In this document: piece after piece, positions 7,989-16,233 of the stretch
How the letters are laid out: each line of letters starts with the position of its first letter
Position numbering within the stretch: the first letter of the stretch is position 1
Translations under genes and position numbers: made by a program
DNA from: Flavilitoribacter nigricans DSM 23189 = NBRC 102662
GTDB lineage: Bacteria; Bacteroidota; Bacteroidia; Chitinophagales; Saprospiraceae
DNA length: 64,000 nucleotides
Assembly (NCBI RefSeq): GCF_002646595.1
Contig: NZ_PDUD01000011.1
Span: 202,561-266,560 of the forward strand
Direction: 5' to 3'
Notes under the pieces: model-generated
Databases searched by the model: none
What the model saw: only the letters and a program-made list of their open reading frames with translations
What the model was told of the DNA's origin: nothing

Positions 7989-10187
7989 TTAATTAGCGTA
8001 ATCAGATAGGAATTTAATCCGCATGATCTCGATCTCCTCACGGGTAATGTCATCCTCGTTCAGTTCGGCGTAAGCCTCTTCGACGGAATCGGTCTTGGCC
8101 TCTCTGAAATAATCTAAGATATCTTCCCGGGAGTATTCGTCGACATTTTCGTCGATGTAATAATCGATGTTCACTTTCGTGCCCGAATTGACGATCGCGT
8201 AGAGTTCTTCCAGCAATTCCTCCATGCTGAGGCTATTGGAACCGGCCAGGTCTTCCAAGGGCATCTTGCGGTCAATACCCTGAATGATATTCACTTTTAC
8301 CTTGGATTTATTGGCGACCTGCTTTACGACAAACTCCGTCGGACGGATAATTTCGTTCTCCTCAACGTAGTTCGCGATCAGTTCGATAAAAGGACGGCCG
8401 TAGCGTTTGGCCTTACCCTTGCTCACGCCCTGCACCTGGATCATATCATCCAGTGTGATGGGATACTGCGTGGCCATATCCTCCAGCGAAGGATCCTGGA
8501 AGATCACGAAGGGCGGCACATCCCGGCGTTTAGCCTCCTTGCGACGCAGGTCCTTGAGCATCCCCATCAGATTTTCGTCCAGCACGGCGGTACGAACGGG
8601 AGCATCGTTACTCTCGGCCAGTTCCGCTTCAAAATCGTGGTTGATCGGGATCATGAAGGAATGCGGATGCTTAATGAACTCGTGGCCTTTATCGGTCATC
8701 TTCAGGAGGCCGTAGGTCTCGATGTCCTTGTAGACGAGGTCTTCGAGAATGCCCTGACGGAATACGGAACTCCAGAAAGTATCATCTTTTCCTTTCCCTT
8801 TTCCGAATAGGGGGCGTTTATTGAAGCGGAAATCCTTGATCTGCTTGGTCTCATTGCCCGTCACGAAATCGATCAGGGTCTTGATGCCGTAGTTCTCATC
8901 GAGATCCAGAATGGTTTCGAGCGCCAATTTCATTTCGTCCTTCACCTCAACTTTTTCCTTGGGGTGGCGGCAATTGTCGCACATTTTCCCACAGTCCTCA
9001 TCGTTGAAGTCTTCACCGAAATAGTGTAGCAGGAACCGGCGGCGGCAGGCGGTAGTTTCGGCGTAGGCCATCACCTCCTGCATGAGTTGGGCGCCCATTT
9101 CACGCTCTGCAACCGGTTTGTCCCGGAGGAACTTCTCCAGTTTCAGGATATCCTTATAGGCATAGAAAGCAATACAGCGGCCTTCGAGTCCGTCCCGGCC
9201 GGCGCGACCGGTTTCCTGGTAGTAGTTCTCGATACTTTTGGGAATATCGTAGTGGATCACAAAACGCACATCCGGTTTGTCGATCCCCATCCCGAAAGCG
9301 ATGGTAGCGACGATCACATCAATATCCTCCATCAGGAAACCGTCCTGGGTCTGGCTGCGGGTTTTGGCATCCAGACCGGCGTGGTAAGGCGCGGCCTTGA
9401 TATCGTTGACCACCAGCATTTGGGCAATCTCTTCCGCAGATTTGCGGCTTTGCACGTAGATGATGCCGGATTGGTTGGGAATGGTCTTGATGATCTGAAT
9501 AATCTGCTTGATCGTCTGTTCCTTCTTTCCTTTGGGCCGGACTTCGTAGTAAAGATTTTCCCGGTTGAAGGACGACACAAAGGTATTGTGATCATCCATA
9601 TTCAGGTTCTTTACGATGTCGGACTGGACTTTCGGCGTGGCCGTTGCCGTGAGGGCGATCACCGGAATGTCTTCTCCGATCGCATCGAGCATGGAGCGGA
9701 TGCGGCGGTATTCCGGGCGAAAATCGTGGCCCCATTCGGAAATACAGTGGGCTTCATCCACTGCAACGAAGGAAATATTAACCTGTTTGAAAAATTCTAT
9801 ATTTTCTTCCTTGGTCAGGGTCTCCGGAGCGATGAACAGCAATTTGGTTTTGCCGTCCATAATATCCTGCTTGACCTGCTTCATTTGCGCTTTGGTCAGG
9901 GAAGAGTTCAGGAAGTGAGCAACTTCGTCGTCCTGGCTGTACCCCCGGATGGAGTCAACCTGGTTTTTCATAAGCGCAATGAGTGGAGAAATAATAAGTG
10001 CGGTGCCATCCAGCATCAGGGCCGGAAGTTGATAACAGAGGGATTTTCCTCCGCCGGTAGGCATGATAACAAAAGTATCGTTACCGTTCAAGACACTTTT
10101 TATAATAGCCTCTTGATTCCCCTTAAACTTATCAAATCCAAAATAACGATCTAAGGCTACATGCAAGTTTTCTTTGGACACGGTCAT
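7989..10187 (-). CDS. recQ: ATP-dependent DNA helicase RecQ
   Basis: The 732-residue protein is a full RecQ. The Walker A motif TGGGKS lies at about residue 44-49, the DEAH box (DEAHCISEWGHDFRPEY) at 144, and helicase motif VI reads QETGRAGRDG. A zinc site follows (cysteines in TACRRRF, DEDCGKMCDNC), then an RQC winged helix and an HRDC domain near residue 540-620 (DLRRKEAKRRDVPPFVIF). RecQ unwinds DNA 3'->5' during repair and recombination. The C-terminal 100 residues are acidic and extend beyond the HRDC domain, which is common in Bacteroidota homologues. The upstream region carries a TACGTTTG box (10253-10260, minus strand) that fits a Bacteroidota -7 element. Confidence 0.96.
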   Translation of the reverse strand: MTVSKENLHVALDRYFGFDKFKGNQEAIIKSVLNGNDTFVIMPTGGGKSLCYQLPALMLDGTALIISPLIALMKNQVDSIRGYSQDDEVAHFLNSSLTKAQMKQVKQDIMDGKTKLLFIAPETLTKEENIEFFKQVNISFVAVDEAHCISEWGHDFRPEYRRIRSMLDAIGEDIPVIALTATATPKVQSDIVKNLNMDDHNTFVSSFNRENLYYEVRPKGKKEQTIKQIIQIIKTIPNQSGIIYVQSRKSAEEIAQMLVVNDIKAAPYHAGLDAKTRSQTQDGFLMEDIDVIVATIAFGMGIDKPDVRFVIHYDIPKSIENYYQETGRAGRDGLEGRCIAFYAYKDILKLEKFLRDKPVAEREMGAQLMQEVMAYAETTACRRRFLLHYFGEDFNDEDCGKMCDNCRHPKEKVEVKDEMKLALETILDLDENYGIKTLIDFVTGNETKQIKDFRFNKRPLFGKGKGKDDTFWSSVFRQGILEDLVYKDIETYGLLKMTDKGHEFIKHPHSFMIPINHDFEAELAESNDAPVRTAVLDENLMGMLKDLRRKEAKRRDVPPFVIFQDPSLEDMATQYPITLDDMIQVQGVSKGKAKRYGRPFIELIANYVEENEIIRPTEFVVKQVANKSKVKVNIIQGIDRKMPLEDLAGSNSLSMEELLEELYAIVNSGTKVNIDYYIDENVDEYSREDILDYFREAKTDSVEEAYAELNEDDITREEIEIMRIKFLSDYAN

Positions 10188-10252
10188 GGTTGGAATTCTT
10201 TGTACTGATTTTTAACGATTACCCAGAAATTGGCATTCATTACAATTTGTGG

Positions 10253-10260
10253 CAAACGTA
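10253..10260 (-). promoter_or_regulatory. Candidate -7 box of recQ
   Basis: TACGTTTG matches the Bacteroidota TAnnTTTG -7 consensus about 65 bp ahead of the recQ ATG. No clear TTTG -33 box is visible at the usual distance. Confidence 0.4.
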
Positions 10261-10478
10261 ATTGGTCATAAAACTATAGTCGGTGTTTGTACCTTTTATA
10301 CGGTTTTTTCTTTGGGAATGGCTGTAGTTTGCAAAAGCAGAGAAAAATGATGCGGATGGACTTCCTTAAATTTAAAGAAATTTCCGCTTTTTTCGCTTTT
10401 CTGCTGCATTTTTTTTGAATTTTGCCTTTTTACAGCCACCCTAGGCATAAAAAGCCGTCAAAGATAAAAAAACTTGCT

Positions 10479-11447
10479 GTGGATTCCGAAAATATTATAG
10501 TTAAAACGGCCCTCCAAACCATTGATATAGAAGCCAGGACATTGCGTCGTCTCAAAAAGAGTATTGACGATTCTTTCGTGCAATGTGTGGAGGCAATTTA
10601 TACCTCTCCCGGCCGGCTGGTAGTCACCGGTGTGGGCAAAAGTGCCCTGATCGCTCAGAAAATTGTAGCCACTTTGAATTCCACCGGAACCCCGGCCGTA
10701 TTCATGCACGCAGCGGATGCCATCCACGGCGATCTGGGTATGATCCGGTCGGCAGATCTGGTCATGTGTCTATCCAAAAGCGGGGAAACCGCCGAGATTA
10801 AAGTGCTGGTGCCGCTGGTCAAATATCTGGGGAGCAAACTCATCGCGATGGTCGGCAAAAAGAAGTCCTATCTCGGTACGCAGGCCGATTATCTGCTGCA
10901 TACCCCGGTCGCCCAGGAAGCGGATCCCAATAACCTGGCGCCTACGGCCAGTACCACGGCCCAGGCGGCTATGGGGGATGCCCTGGCTACCGCACTGCTG
11001 GCCCTGCGGGGATTTTCTCCGGAGGATTTTGCCCAGTTCCATCCCGGAGGTTCCCTGGGCAAGCAGATGTATCTGCGGGTAGGGGACCTCTATCCCCGCA
11101 ATGAAGTGCCGGCTGTACGGGAAACGGCCAGTCTACAGGAGGTAATCCTGGAAATGACGGCCAAATGCCTCGGTGGAACGGCCGTCACCGGAGTCAACGG
11201 GCAACTGCTGGGCATCATCACGGACGGCGACCTGCGGCGTATGCTGGAAAAAAGCCCGCGACTGGACCATCTGCAGGCGAAAGATATTATGACCGCCAAA
11301 CCCAAGACTATCGAGCACGATGCGCTCGCGGTGAAAGCCATGGAGATCCTCCGCCGCCACAGCATTACCCAATTGATCGTTTTGAAGGACCAACAGTACG
11401 TCGGCATGATCCATCTACACGATCTGGTCAAAGAAGGGCTCGTCTGA
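10479..11447 (+). CDS. kdsD: KpsF/GutQ/KdsD-type sugar-phosphate isomerase (arabinose-5-phosphate isomerase)
   Basis: A SIS domain (residues about 40-175; GVGKSALIAQK, HAADAIHGDLG, LSKSGETAEI) is followed by two CBS domains (about 205-322; ITDGDLRRML and IHLHDLVKEG). This is the KdsD/KpsF/GutQ architecture. The enzyme interconverts ribulose-5-phosphate and arabinose-5-phosphate, the first step towards KDO for lipopolysaccharide. The GTG chosen here gives 322 residues, the usual family length. A TTG 57 bp upstream (10422) is also in frame, but it lies in a promoter-like AATTTTG stretch and its extra 19 residues are basic and unlike the family. It is divergent from recQ. Confidence 0.9.
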   Translation: MDSENIIVKTALQTIDIEARTLRRLKKSIDDSFVQCVEAIYTSPGRLVVTGVGKSALIAQKIVATLNSTGTPAVFMHAADAIHGDLGMIRSADLVMCLSKSGETAEIKVLVPLVKYLGSKLIAMVGKKKSYLGTQADYLLHTPVAQEADPNNLAPTASTTAQAAMGDALATALLALRGFSPEDFAQFHPGGSLGKQMYLRVGDLYPRNEVPAVRETASLQEVILEMTAKCLGGTAVTGVNGQLLGIITDGDLRRMLEKSPRLDHLQAKDIMTAKPKTIEHDALAVKAMEILRRHSITQLIVLKDQQYVGMIHLHDLVKEGLV

Positions 11448-11531
11448 CGATGCTTTCCGCTGCGGATATCCACCGAAACCCGGGCGTAGGTGCATCTCTT
11501 GGGTATTGGATAGCTCAAAACGGTGGATCAA

Positions 11532-12221
11532 ATGAAATGGGTACAAAGGTTTTTTATCATCCTATCGGTTGCTCTTGGGATACTGCTTACGCTTGATCTC
11601 CGATATACGCGGGGATATTTTTTGGGAAGGCTCGTTCCACTGACCCAGATGTATGCTTCGGCCGGAACAATGTCTTCCGTAAGTTACCGGGTGGAGCGGG
11701 TTCGGCCGGGTGTACTCCGCTTTCAACTTACCAACCGTTCTTTCTTTCCTAAATTTTTCTGGATCTACCGGGACAATGACCTGCAGTTCAAGCTGACGGA
11801 TTCCACGCTCTTTGAATACGCGGGAAGAATTGTATTTGACTCCCCCTACAAAAAGAGTGTGGAAAGCTATGGATTCGATTGTGGTACCGGATTGGGACTG
11901 GCGAGCATTAATCCGTGGGAAAATTTCAGTCTGGAAAAAACGGAGCGGTCTATTTATCATCGCTTTCAATTCGACAGGATGCTTAGCGTTCGCCGGGATT
12001 CGATCTTTTACGATCCGATCCACCTCGAACCCCTGATGACTATCAAAAAGGGAGCAGGATGGGTCTGGCACCCAGCGGCTTCGCTGGATCCACAGGATTC
12101 GGTGAGTGTTCGCTTTTATTTGCCCGTCCATGCTCCCTTTTCCGGTAAGCGCTACGATGTAGTGTCCAATCCGGTAAAATTCTCTTACCTGGATCTGATA
12201 GACGGCTGGAGAGAGCAGTAA
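11532..12221 (+). CDS. Unknown membrane-anchored protein
   Basis: I do not recognise this 229-residue protein. An N-terminal hydrophobic segment (about residues 6-24, FFIILSVALGILLTLDL) is either an uncleaved signal anchor or a signal peptide. The rest is soluble, rich in Phe, Tyr and Arg, with an alternating beta-strand look (YRVERVRPGVLRFQLTNRSF) suggesting a beta-sandwich outside the cytoplasm. No cysteines suitable for lipidation or catalytic motif stand out. A GTG three codons earlier is possible. It follows the isomerase by 84 bp and may share its transcript. The tRNA genes downstream face the other way. Confidence 0.6.
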   Translation: MKWVQRFFIILSVALGILLTLDLRYTRGYFLGRLVPLTQMYASAGTMSSVSYRVERVRPGVLRFQLTNRSFFPKFFWIYRDNDLQFKLTDSTLFEYAGRIVFDSPYKKSVESYGFDCGTGLGLASINPWENFSLEKTERSIYHRFQFDRMLSVRRDSIFYDPIHLEPLMTIKKGAGWVWHPAASLDPQDSVSVRFYLPVHAPFSGKRYDVVSNPVKFSYLDLIDGWREQ

Positions 12222-12257
12222 AGCCGCCTTTCCAGTCGGATTTATCGAAAGATAGTG

Positions 12258-12329
12258 TAGCCGGTACAGGAATCGAACCTATATCTCCTGATTCGTACTC
12301 AGGTGTCCTTCCAGTTGAACGAACCGGCC
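12258..12329 (-). tRNA. tRNA-Arg (anticodon ACG)
   Basis: A full cloverleaf folds on the minus strand: 7-bp acceptor stem (GGCCGGT/ACCGGCT with a G-U closing pair), D arm GTTC/GGAC, anticodon stem CCTGA/TCAGG with loop GTACGAA, and T loop TTCGATT. Anticodon ACG (read as ICG) decodes CGN arginine codons. Position 32 is G, which is uncommon. No 3' CCA is encoded. Confidence 0.82.
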
Positions 12330-12334
12330 GTATT

Positions 12335-12384
12335 GCCGACTTCCCAGTCGGCCGTTGCAACCGACCGGAGGTCGGATTTACGAA
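12335..12384. repeat. GTCGG palindromes between tRNA-Arg and tRNA-Ile
   Basis: Two small perfect hairpins lie side by side: GCCGACT-TCCC-AGTCGGC (12335-12352) and CCGACC-GGA-GGTCGG (12361-12375). The second is followed by ATTTACGAA. A related half-site (CAGTCGGATTTATCGAA) lies at about 12233-12249. These look like REP-type palindromes rather than terminators, because no U-run follows. Confidence 0.5.
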
Positions 12385-12401
12385 TGGAGGTCGGTGTTAC
12401 G

Positions 12402-12473
12402 TTGTGTCGCCAGGATTCGAACCTGGAACCGCTGCCATATCAGAGCAGTGCTCTACCGTTGAGCTACGACACA
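12402..12473 (-). tRNA. tRNA-Ile (anticodon GAT)
   Basis: Minus-strand cloverleaf: acceptor TGTGTCG/CGACACA, D stem GCTC/GAGC, anticodon stem CTGCT/GGCAG with loop CTGATAT (anticodon GAT), and a T arm with GGTTCGAATCC. It starts with U1-A72. No 3' CCA is encoded. It stands outside any rRNA operon, where Ile-GAT is most often found. Confidence 0.88.
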
Positions 12474-12504
12474 ATTTGTACGGATATCCGATAAAATGAG
12501 GGAA

Positions 12505-12565
12505 TCCGACCTGGAGGTCGGATTTACGAAAAAGCCCCCATAAGAAAATTCCTATGAGGGCTTTT
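12505..12565. terminator. GTCGG palindrome followed by a bidirectional terminator in the tRNA cluster
   Basis: TCCGACCT-GG-AGGTCGGA (12505-12522) is a third copy of the local palindrome, again followed by TTTACGAA. Directly after it, AAAAGCCC...GGGCTTTT (12530-12565) forms a hairpin with A-runs and T-runs on both sides, a good Rho-independent terminator in either direction. It separates tRNA-Gly from tRNA-Ile. Confidence 0.6.
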
Positions 12566-12730
12566 AGCATTGCAGTTGCTTTTTGGTTGACCGTCATCTA
12601 CGGCACCGTCCCCCATAGTCGGCGCTACGGATAATAATGGATCGGCGAATCGTACGGTAAACAGTATTTTTCATCATTTTTTTGATGGTGGAGGCGGACG
12701 GGCTTTTATTTACCCGCCTGCCGCCGGTTC

Positions 12731-12805
12731 TGGAGCAAGTGAACGGAATCGAACCGTCATCGCCTGAGTGGAAGTCAGGCATAATTGCCGTTATACTACA
12801 CTTGC
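12731..12805 (-). tRNA. tRNA-Gly (anticodon TCC)
   Basis: Minus-strand cloverleaf: acceptor GCAAGTG/CACTTGC, D region GTATAACGGCAATTAT as in other bacterial tRNA-Gly(TCC), anticodon stem CCTGA/TCAGG with loop CTTCCAC (anticodon TCC), and T arm GGTTCGATTCC. Unlike the two neighbouring tRNAs it has an encoded CCA end (12731-12733). Confidence 0.9.
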
Positions 12806-12905
12806 ATGGAGATAAACTGAAGGAGCGGAAAAGAAGTTCCCAAGGGGGCGTTTTTGTATAAATTCTCCCTGGCTTAGGCGAACTAAGGGGAAGGGTGGTG
12901 AAGAA

Positions 12906-13646
12906 TTGAAGAAATTATACGATCACCAAAACAGACAAGTTATGCAGGTAGTAGAATCGACCGATTTCTACCTTCGGGTGATCAAACTGGATTTCAGCAG
13001 CCGGGATCCTGAACTGCGTCTGCAATTCCGGATCCTTCCGATGTTCCACATTGGAACAGAGCAGTATTACCGGCAGGTTTTTGACCAGCTCCGTAGTTGT
13101 CACGAAATCATTTACGAAGGAGTAGCATCTAAAAAGAGTAATGATGTAACCAGGCATTACCGGCGGTTTGCCGGCAATCTAGGTCTCGTCACCCAAAATG
13201 AGGTCCTGAAAATGAATGAGCTGCCCGGTAAACTCATCCATGCCGATTTTACGCATGAGACCGGCGCGGAGGAATGGCGCAAATTGAGGTTTTACGATAA
13301 ATTGAAAATGCGAGTATTACACCCGCTCAAAATGTACTATTACAGCCGAAACATGGATCGCCGTAAACTGGTCAAAGAATTTATGCCTTCCGCGGAGGAG
13401 AACTGGATGGCTTACGGCCCCTTGGAAGATGAAGCCGGCAGCATGTGGAATTACATCATCACTGCCCGGGATAATATCCTGCGGAATACGGTACGGCAAA
13501 AGCTGGAGCAGGAAGGCAGAGCGGAAAAGCTCATCGGCGTAGTTTACGGAGCTGCCCATATGAAGGTCGTGATCCGGCTGCTGATCGATCAATATCGCTA
13601 CGTACCGGAAAAGCCCGAATTTCTGGAGGTCTTTCAGGTACGTTAG
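12906..13646 (+). CDS. TraB/GumN-like protein (tentative)
   Basis: This 246-residue protein has no signal peptide. Near residue 45 it reads FHIGTEQYYRQVFDQL followed by CHEIIYEGV, and near the C-terminus GVVYGAAHMKVVIRLL. These two blocks resemble the 'GT.H......V...L..CD....E' and 'V.GA.HM' motifs of TraB/PrgY/GumN proteins, a proposed metal-dependent protease-like fold. The middle region (about 115-190) is basic and not recognised. A TTG start is used here because GGGTGGTGAAGAA precedes it; an ATG 12 codons later (12942) is an equal candidate. It stands alone between the tRNA cluster and a convergent GSCFA gene. Confidence 0.5.
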   Translation: MKKLYDHQNRQVMQVVESTDFYLRVIKLDFSSRDPELRLQFRILPMFHIGTEQYYRQVFDQLRSCHEIIYEGVASKKSNDVTRHYRRFAGNLGLVTQNEVLKMNELPGKLIHADFTHETGAEEWRKLRFYDKLKMRVLHPLKMYYYSRNMDRRKLVKEFMPSAEENWMAYGPLEDEAGSMWNYIITARDNILRNTVRQKLEQEGRAEKLIGVVYGAAHMKVVIRLLIDQYRYVPEKPEFLEVFQVR

Positions 13647-13657
13647 AAAGCTCCCGT

Positions 13658-14635
13658 TCAGCCATTCAGAAAATGTTGCTTTTCTTTAGAAAGATCGATA
13701 AAGGGGAATTGAGCTTCCAGTTCGGCAATTTTTTCCAACTGCTGCGTACAGAATTTACGAAAAGCTGCCGTATCCGTATGAAAAGGACGGTGCCGGGCGG
13801 CCCGAAGCACCGGATCGATGCGAGCGTCAATCGCCTGAGCTTCCGGACTGAAGCAGGCCCGCCGGAAATAATCCCACACATAATCCACCGCCACGCTATT
13901 CGGATGCGCCAGATCGCGGTCGTAGAACCGGTAATCCCGCAGATCGTCCAGAACCAGTTCGTAGGCGGGGAAATAGTGGACGAAATCGAGTTCCTGGGAA
14001 AGAGTTTCTGCGGCCAGCAGGAGAACGGCCTTACTACGTTGGTTGTCCACCAGTCCATCCCGCAGGTGACGAACCGGACTAACACTGATCAGGACCTGTA
14101 ATCCCGGTTTGTCCTTTTTCAGGCGGGATAAAAATTCTGTATACGTCTCTACAATAGATTCACCCTTCAGGCGGAAACGCTCAAAGGTCTCTCCCGGTAA
14201 TTTGTGGCAATTGGCAACGATCTCGTCTTGGCCTAGATGGCGATAAGCGTAGGCAGTGCCCCAGGTAAGGATCAGTCGGTCGATCGCTTCCCAGTTGCGG
14301 TGTACTTCTGTGATGGATGCATTCATCTGCTCCAGGGCAGTCGGAGCATCGGGATGAGAAAAGCGACTGTGAAAGCTGAAATGATGCCAGAGGTCCTGAT
14401 GTTGGAACAACTCCCCGCGTTCTACCGGCCGGCCGGCTTCCAGCAGGCGGAGCGATCCCAGAATAGAGGCCGGATTGTAAAGTATACCGAAGGGATTAAG
14501 CGTCAGCCCGAATTTGCGATCGATCAGCCGCTGGCCGATATGCTCGGCAAAACAGGAACCCAGGGCCAGGACCGATTGCCGGTGATGGAGCTGAAATGGA
14601 CTTTGCGAAAAGGGTAGGGTAGTGCGAAAATCCAA
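13658..14635 (-). CDS. GSCFA-domain protein
   Basis: The name-giving motif LALGSCFAEHIGQRL lies near the N-terminus, and the rest (NPFGILYNPASI, LTWGTAYAYR, ISVSPVRHLRDGL, YFPAYELVLDDLRDYRFYD) follows the GSCFA family through its 325-residue length. GSCFA is related to SGNH hydrolases: Ser in GSCF and the HPNSVAVDYVW block near the end fit a hydrolase active site, but no substrate is established. The frame has no ATG near the start. A TTG at 14677 lies inside the hairpin that ends the upstream gene, so the TTG at 14635, giving the family-like start (L/M)DFRTTL, is preferred. Confidence 0.85.
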   Translation of the reverse strand: MDFRTTLPFSQSPFQLHHRQSVLALGSCFAEHIGQRLIDRKFGLTLNPFGILYNPASILGSLRLLEAGRPVERGELFQHQDLWHHFSFHSRFSHPDAPTALEQMNASITEVHRNWEAIDRLILTWGTAYAYRHLGQDEIVANCHKLPGETFERFRLKGESIVETYTEFLSRLKKDKPGLQVLISVSPVRHLRDGLVDNQRSKAVLLLAAETLSQELDFVHYFPAYELVLDDLRDYRFYDRDLAHPNSVAVDYVWDYFRRACFSPEAQAIDARIDPVLRAARHRPFHTDTAAFRKFCTQQLEKIAELEAQFPFIDLSKEKQHFLNG

Positions 14636-14660
14636 AGTAGTAGAGTAGGATAAATAGTAG

Positions 14661-14694
14661 TCCCGGATCCGGATCAAGCGATCCGGATCCGGGA
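14661..14694. terminator. Perfect 14-bp hairpin after the OmpA-family gene
   Basis: TCCCGGATCCGGAT and ATCCGGATCCGGGA form a perfect 14-bp stem around CAAGCG, between the OmpA-family stop and the GSCFA start on the same strand. There is no long U-run; it probably terminates or protects the ompA-type mRNA. Confidence 0.6.
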
Positions 14695-14710
14695 CTTATC
14701 GATAAGGAGA

Positions 14711-15934
14711 TTAATTTTTCTTAAAGCCAACGATCTTGATCTCTACACGCTGGTTCTGCTGGCGTCCCTGGAGAGATTCGTTGCTGGCAATGGGTTGGGT
14801 CTTACCGTAGCCCCGGGAATACAAGCGATCCCGGCTCACGCCCTTTTCGGCGAGATAATCCGCTACCGCCCTCGCCCTGTCGGTCGACAGCTTATTGGCA
14901 AAACTGGTACCGGCCAGACCGTTCGAGTGTCCTCCGATCTCCACAATCACTTCGGGCAGACTCTGCAGGAAGTCGTAGACCTCATCGAGCGTTTCGTAAG
15001 ATTCGGTCTTGATGATGGCCTTATTGGATTCGAAAAACAACTTGTCGATCCGGATGGTAGCCCCTTCCCGGACTTCCCCGACTTCTTTACCACCCAGTAC
15101 GATCTTTTTGCGATCGGGCTGCGGTGTAGCCGGTTCCGTTTCCTGGGGAGGATCTTTCGGCGGCGTAGTCACTACCCGGGGTTCCTTTACTACCGGTGGA
15201 TCCGGGCGGGTATCCGGGGTGGCCGGTGTTTGCGGAACGTTTTCTTTTACGATCTCCTGCGGTTCGGCCGGAGTTTCCTCGTTGCAGGGGATCTCCCGGA
15301 CGCCGGAAGCATTATCCAGCAACACGTTACCGTTGTAGGGGAACAGGGTCGGTGTCTGGTAAAATACTTCGAAGATCAGGTAAGTATAGTCAGCGGGTGG
15401 TTCGAAACGGAAGTTGTACTGCAACCAGCGGTGGTTGATGATCAGTTTACTTTCCGCCAGTAAAAATTGCTTGTCACAATAGCCGTAACCTCCGTAGATC
15501 CGTAGCTTCGCGGGAGTGGCGTAGTTGGCGGTCTCCTCGCTTACCCGGCTGACGCTGATGTACAGCTCCGAACGGGCGAGGTCCATACTGAATTCGTAAC
15601 ATTTACCTTTTTTCAGCGGGCGCTCCAGTCGCTGGGAAACGGATTCCCAGGTGTCATTGTCCCTGACCACCATTCCCATATAGCTATCGCCGTGGGAAGC
15701 TGGTTTCGAAACGGAAAAGGTGGCATCGGGTTGGACATCCGGAGGTGTTTCTCCGGGAAAACCACAGTCATACCAGCCAGTTGGCGGTTTGCCGGGTCTA
15801 GGGTAATCTTCAAACGAGGGATTAGTCAGGTAGATCGTATCTTTTGCCTGCATGGCTGCCTGCGAGGCTTGTCCCTTCATAGTATGTTGCATGCCTAGTA
15901 CGGCTAACACGCAAAAGGTTATGGATTTCCACAT
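14711..15934 (-). CDS. OmpA-family outer-membrane/peptidoglycan-binding protein
   Basis: The 407-residue protein has a signal peptide (residues 1-21), then a beta-sandwich region (about 35-220; NPSFEDYPRPGKPPTGWYDCGFPG opens a carbohydrate-binding-like fold seen in Bacteroidota OmpA proteins). A Pro/Thr-rich linker (about 225-280) and a C-terminal OmpA domain (about 290-405; FFESNKAIIK, GGHSNGLAG, LSTDRARAVADYL, SRGYGKTQPI) follow. The OmpA domain binds peptidoglycan; the N-terminal part may bind a surface ligand. It forms its own transcription unit, closed by a strong hairpin. Confidence 0.88.
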   Translation of the reverse strand: MWKSITFCVLAVLGMQHTMKGQASQAAMQAKDTIYLTNPSFEDYPRPGKPPTGWYDCGFPGETPPDVQPDATFSVSKPASHGDSYMGMVVRDNDTWESVSQRLERPLKKGKCYEFSMDLARSELYISVSRVSEETANYATPAKLRIYGGYGYCDKQFLLAESKLIINHRWLQYNFRFEPPADYTYLIFEVFYQTPTLFPYNGNVLLDNASGVREIPCNEETPAEPQEIVKENVPQTPATPDTRPDPPVVKEPRVVTTPPKDPPQETEPATPQPDRKKIVLGGKEVGEVREGATIRIDKLFFESNKAIIKTESYETLDEVYDFLQSLPEVIVEIGGHSNGLAGTSFANKLSTDRARAVADYLAEKGVSRDRLYSRGYGKTQPIASNESLQGRQQNQRVEIKIVGFKKN

Positions 15935-16135
15935 CTTTCTGCTTTTTGCTTTTTTCGGATAAGTTGCTGGTGAAAGGCTTGAAGCGGGTGATTGGTTGTT
16001 CCATGCTTTGATACTTTCTGCCCAACAACAATACTACTAACGATTTTTCGGGGGGCATTTGTTTTATCTTCCGTTAAATTAACCGATAAACCCGGCTATT
16101 GAGGAGATAAACTGCGAAATTTTATATAAATGTTT

Positions 16136-16230
16136 GGTTGACGGTTGACGGTTGACGGTTGACGGTTGACGGTTGATGGTTGATGGCCTGACCGTCCACC
16201 ATCGACCATCGACCGTCTACCGTCTACCAC
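16136..16230. repeat. Heptamer repeat array forming a 30-bp hairpin
   Basis: Five copies of GGTTGAC and two of GGTTGAT run in tandem (16136-16184). After a 12-nt loop, inverted degenerate heptamers (ACCATCG x2, ACCGTCT x2) follow. Bases 16157-16186 pair with 16199-16228: 28 of 30 positions pair, two of them as G-T. The inner GAT units face ATC and the outer GAC units face GTC. The array lies just past the stop of the glutaryl-CoA dehydrogenase gene and may end its transcript. Confidence 0.85.
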
Positions 16231-16233
16231 CAA

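Noticed and set aside
9087..10154. A 355-codon plus-strand frame opposite recQ
   Set aside because: It lies entirely antisense to a clear RecQ helicase, and its translation has no domain.
12258..12805. Genomic island attachment site at the tRNA cluster
   Set aside because: No integrase, no direct repeat of a tRNA 3' end, and the flanking genes are ordinary.
16136..16230. CRISPR array
   Set aside because: The unit is only 7 bases, without spacers, and no cas genes are present.
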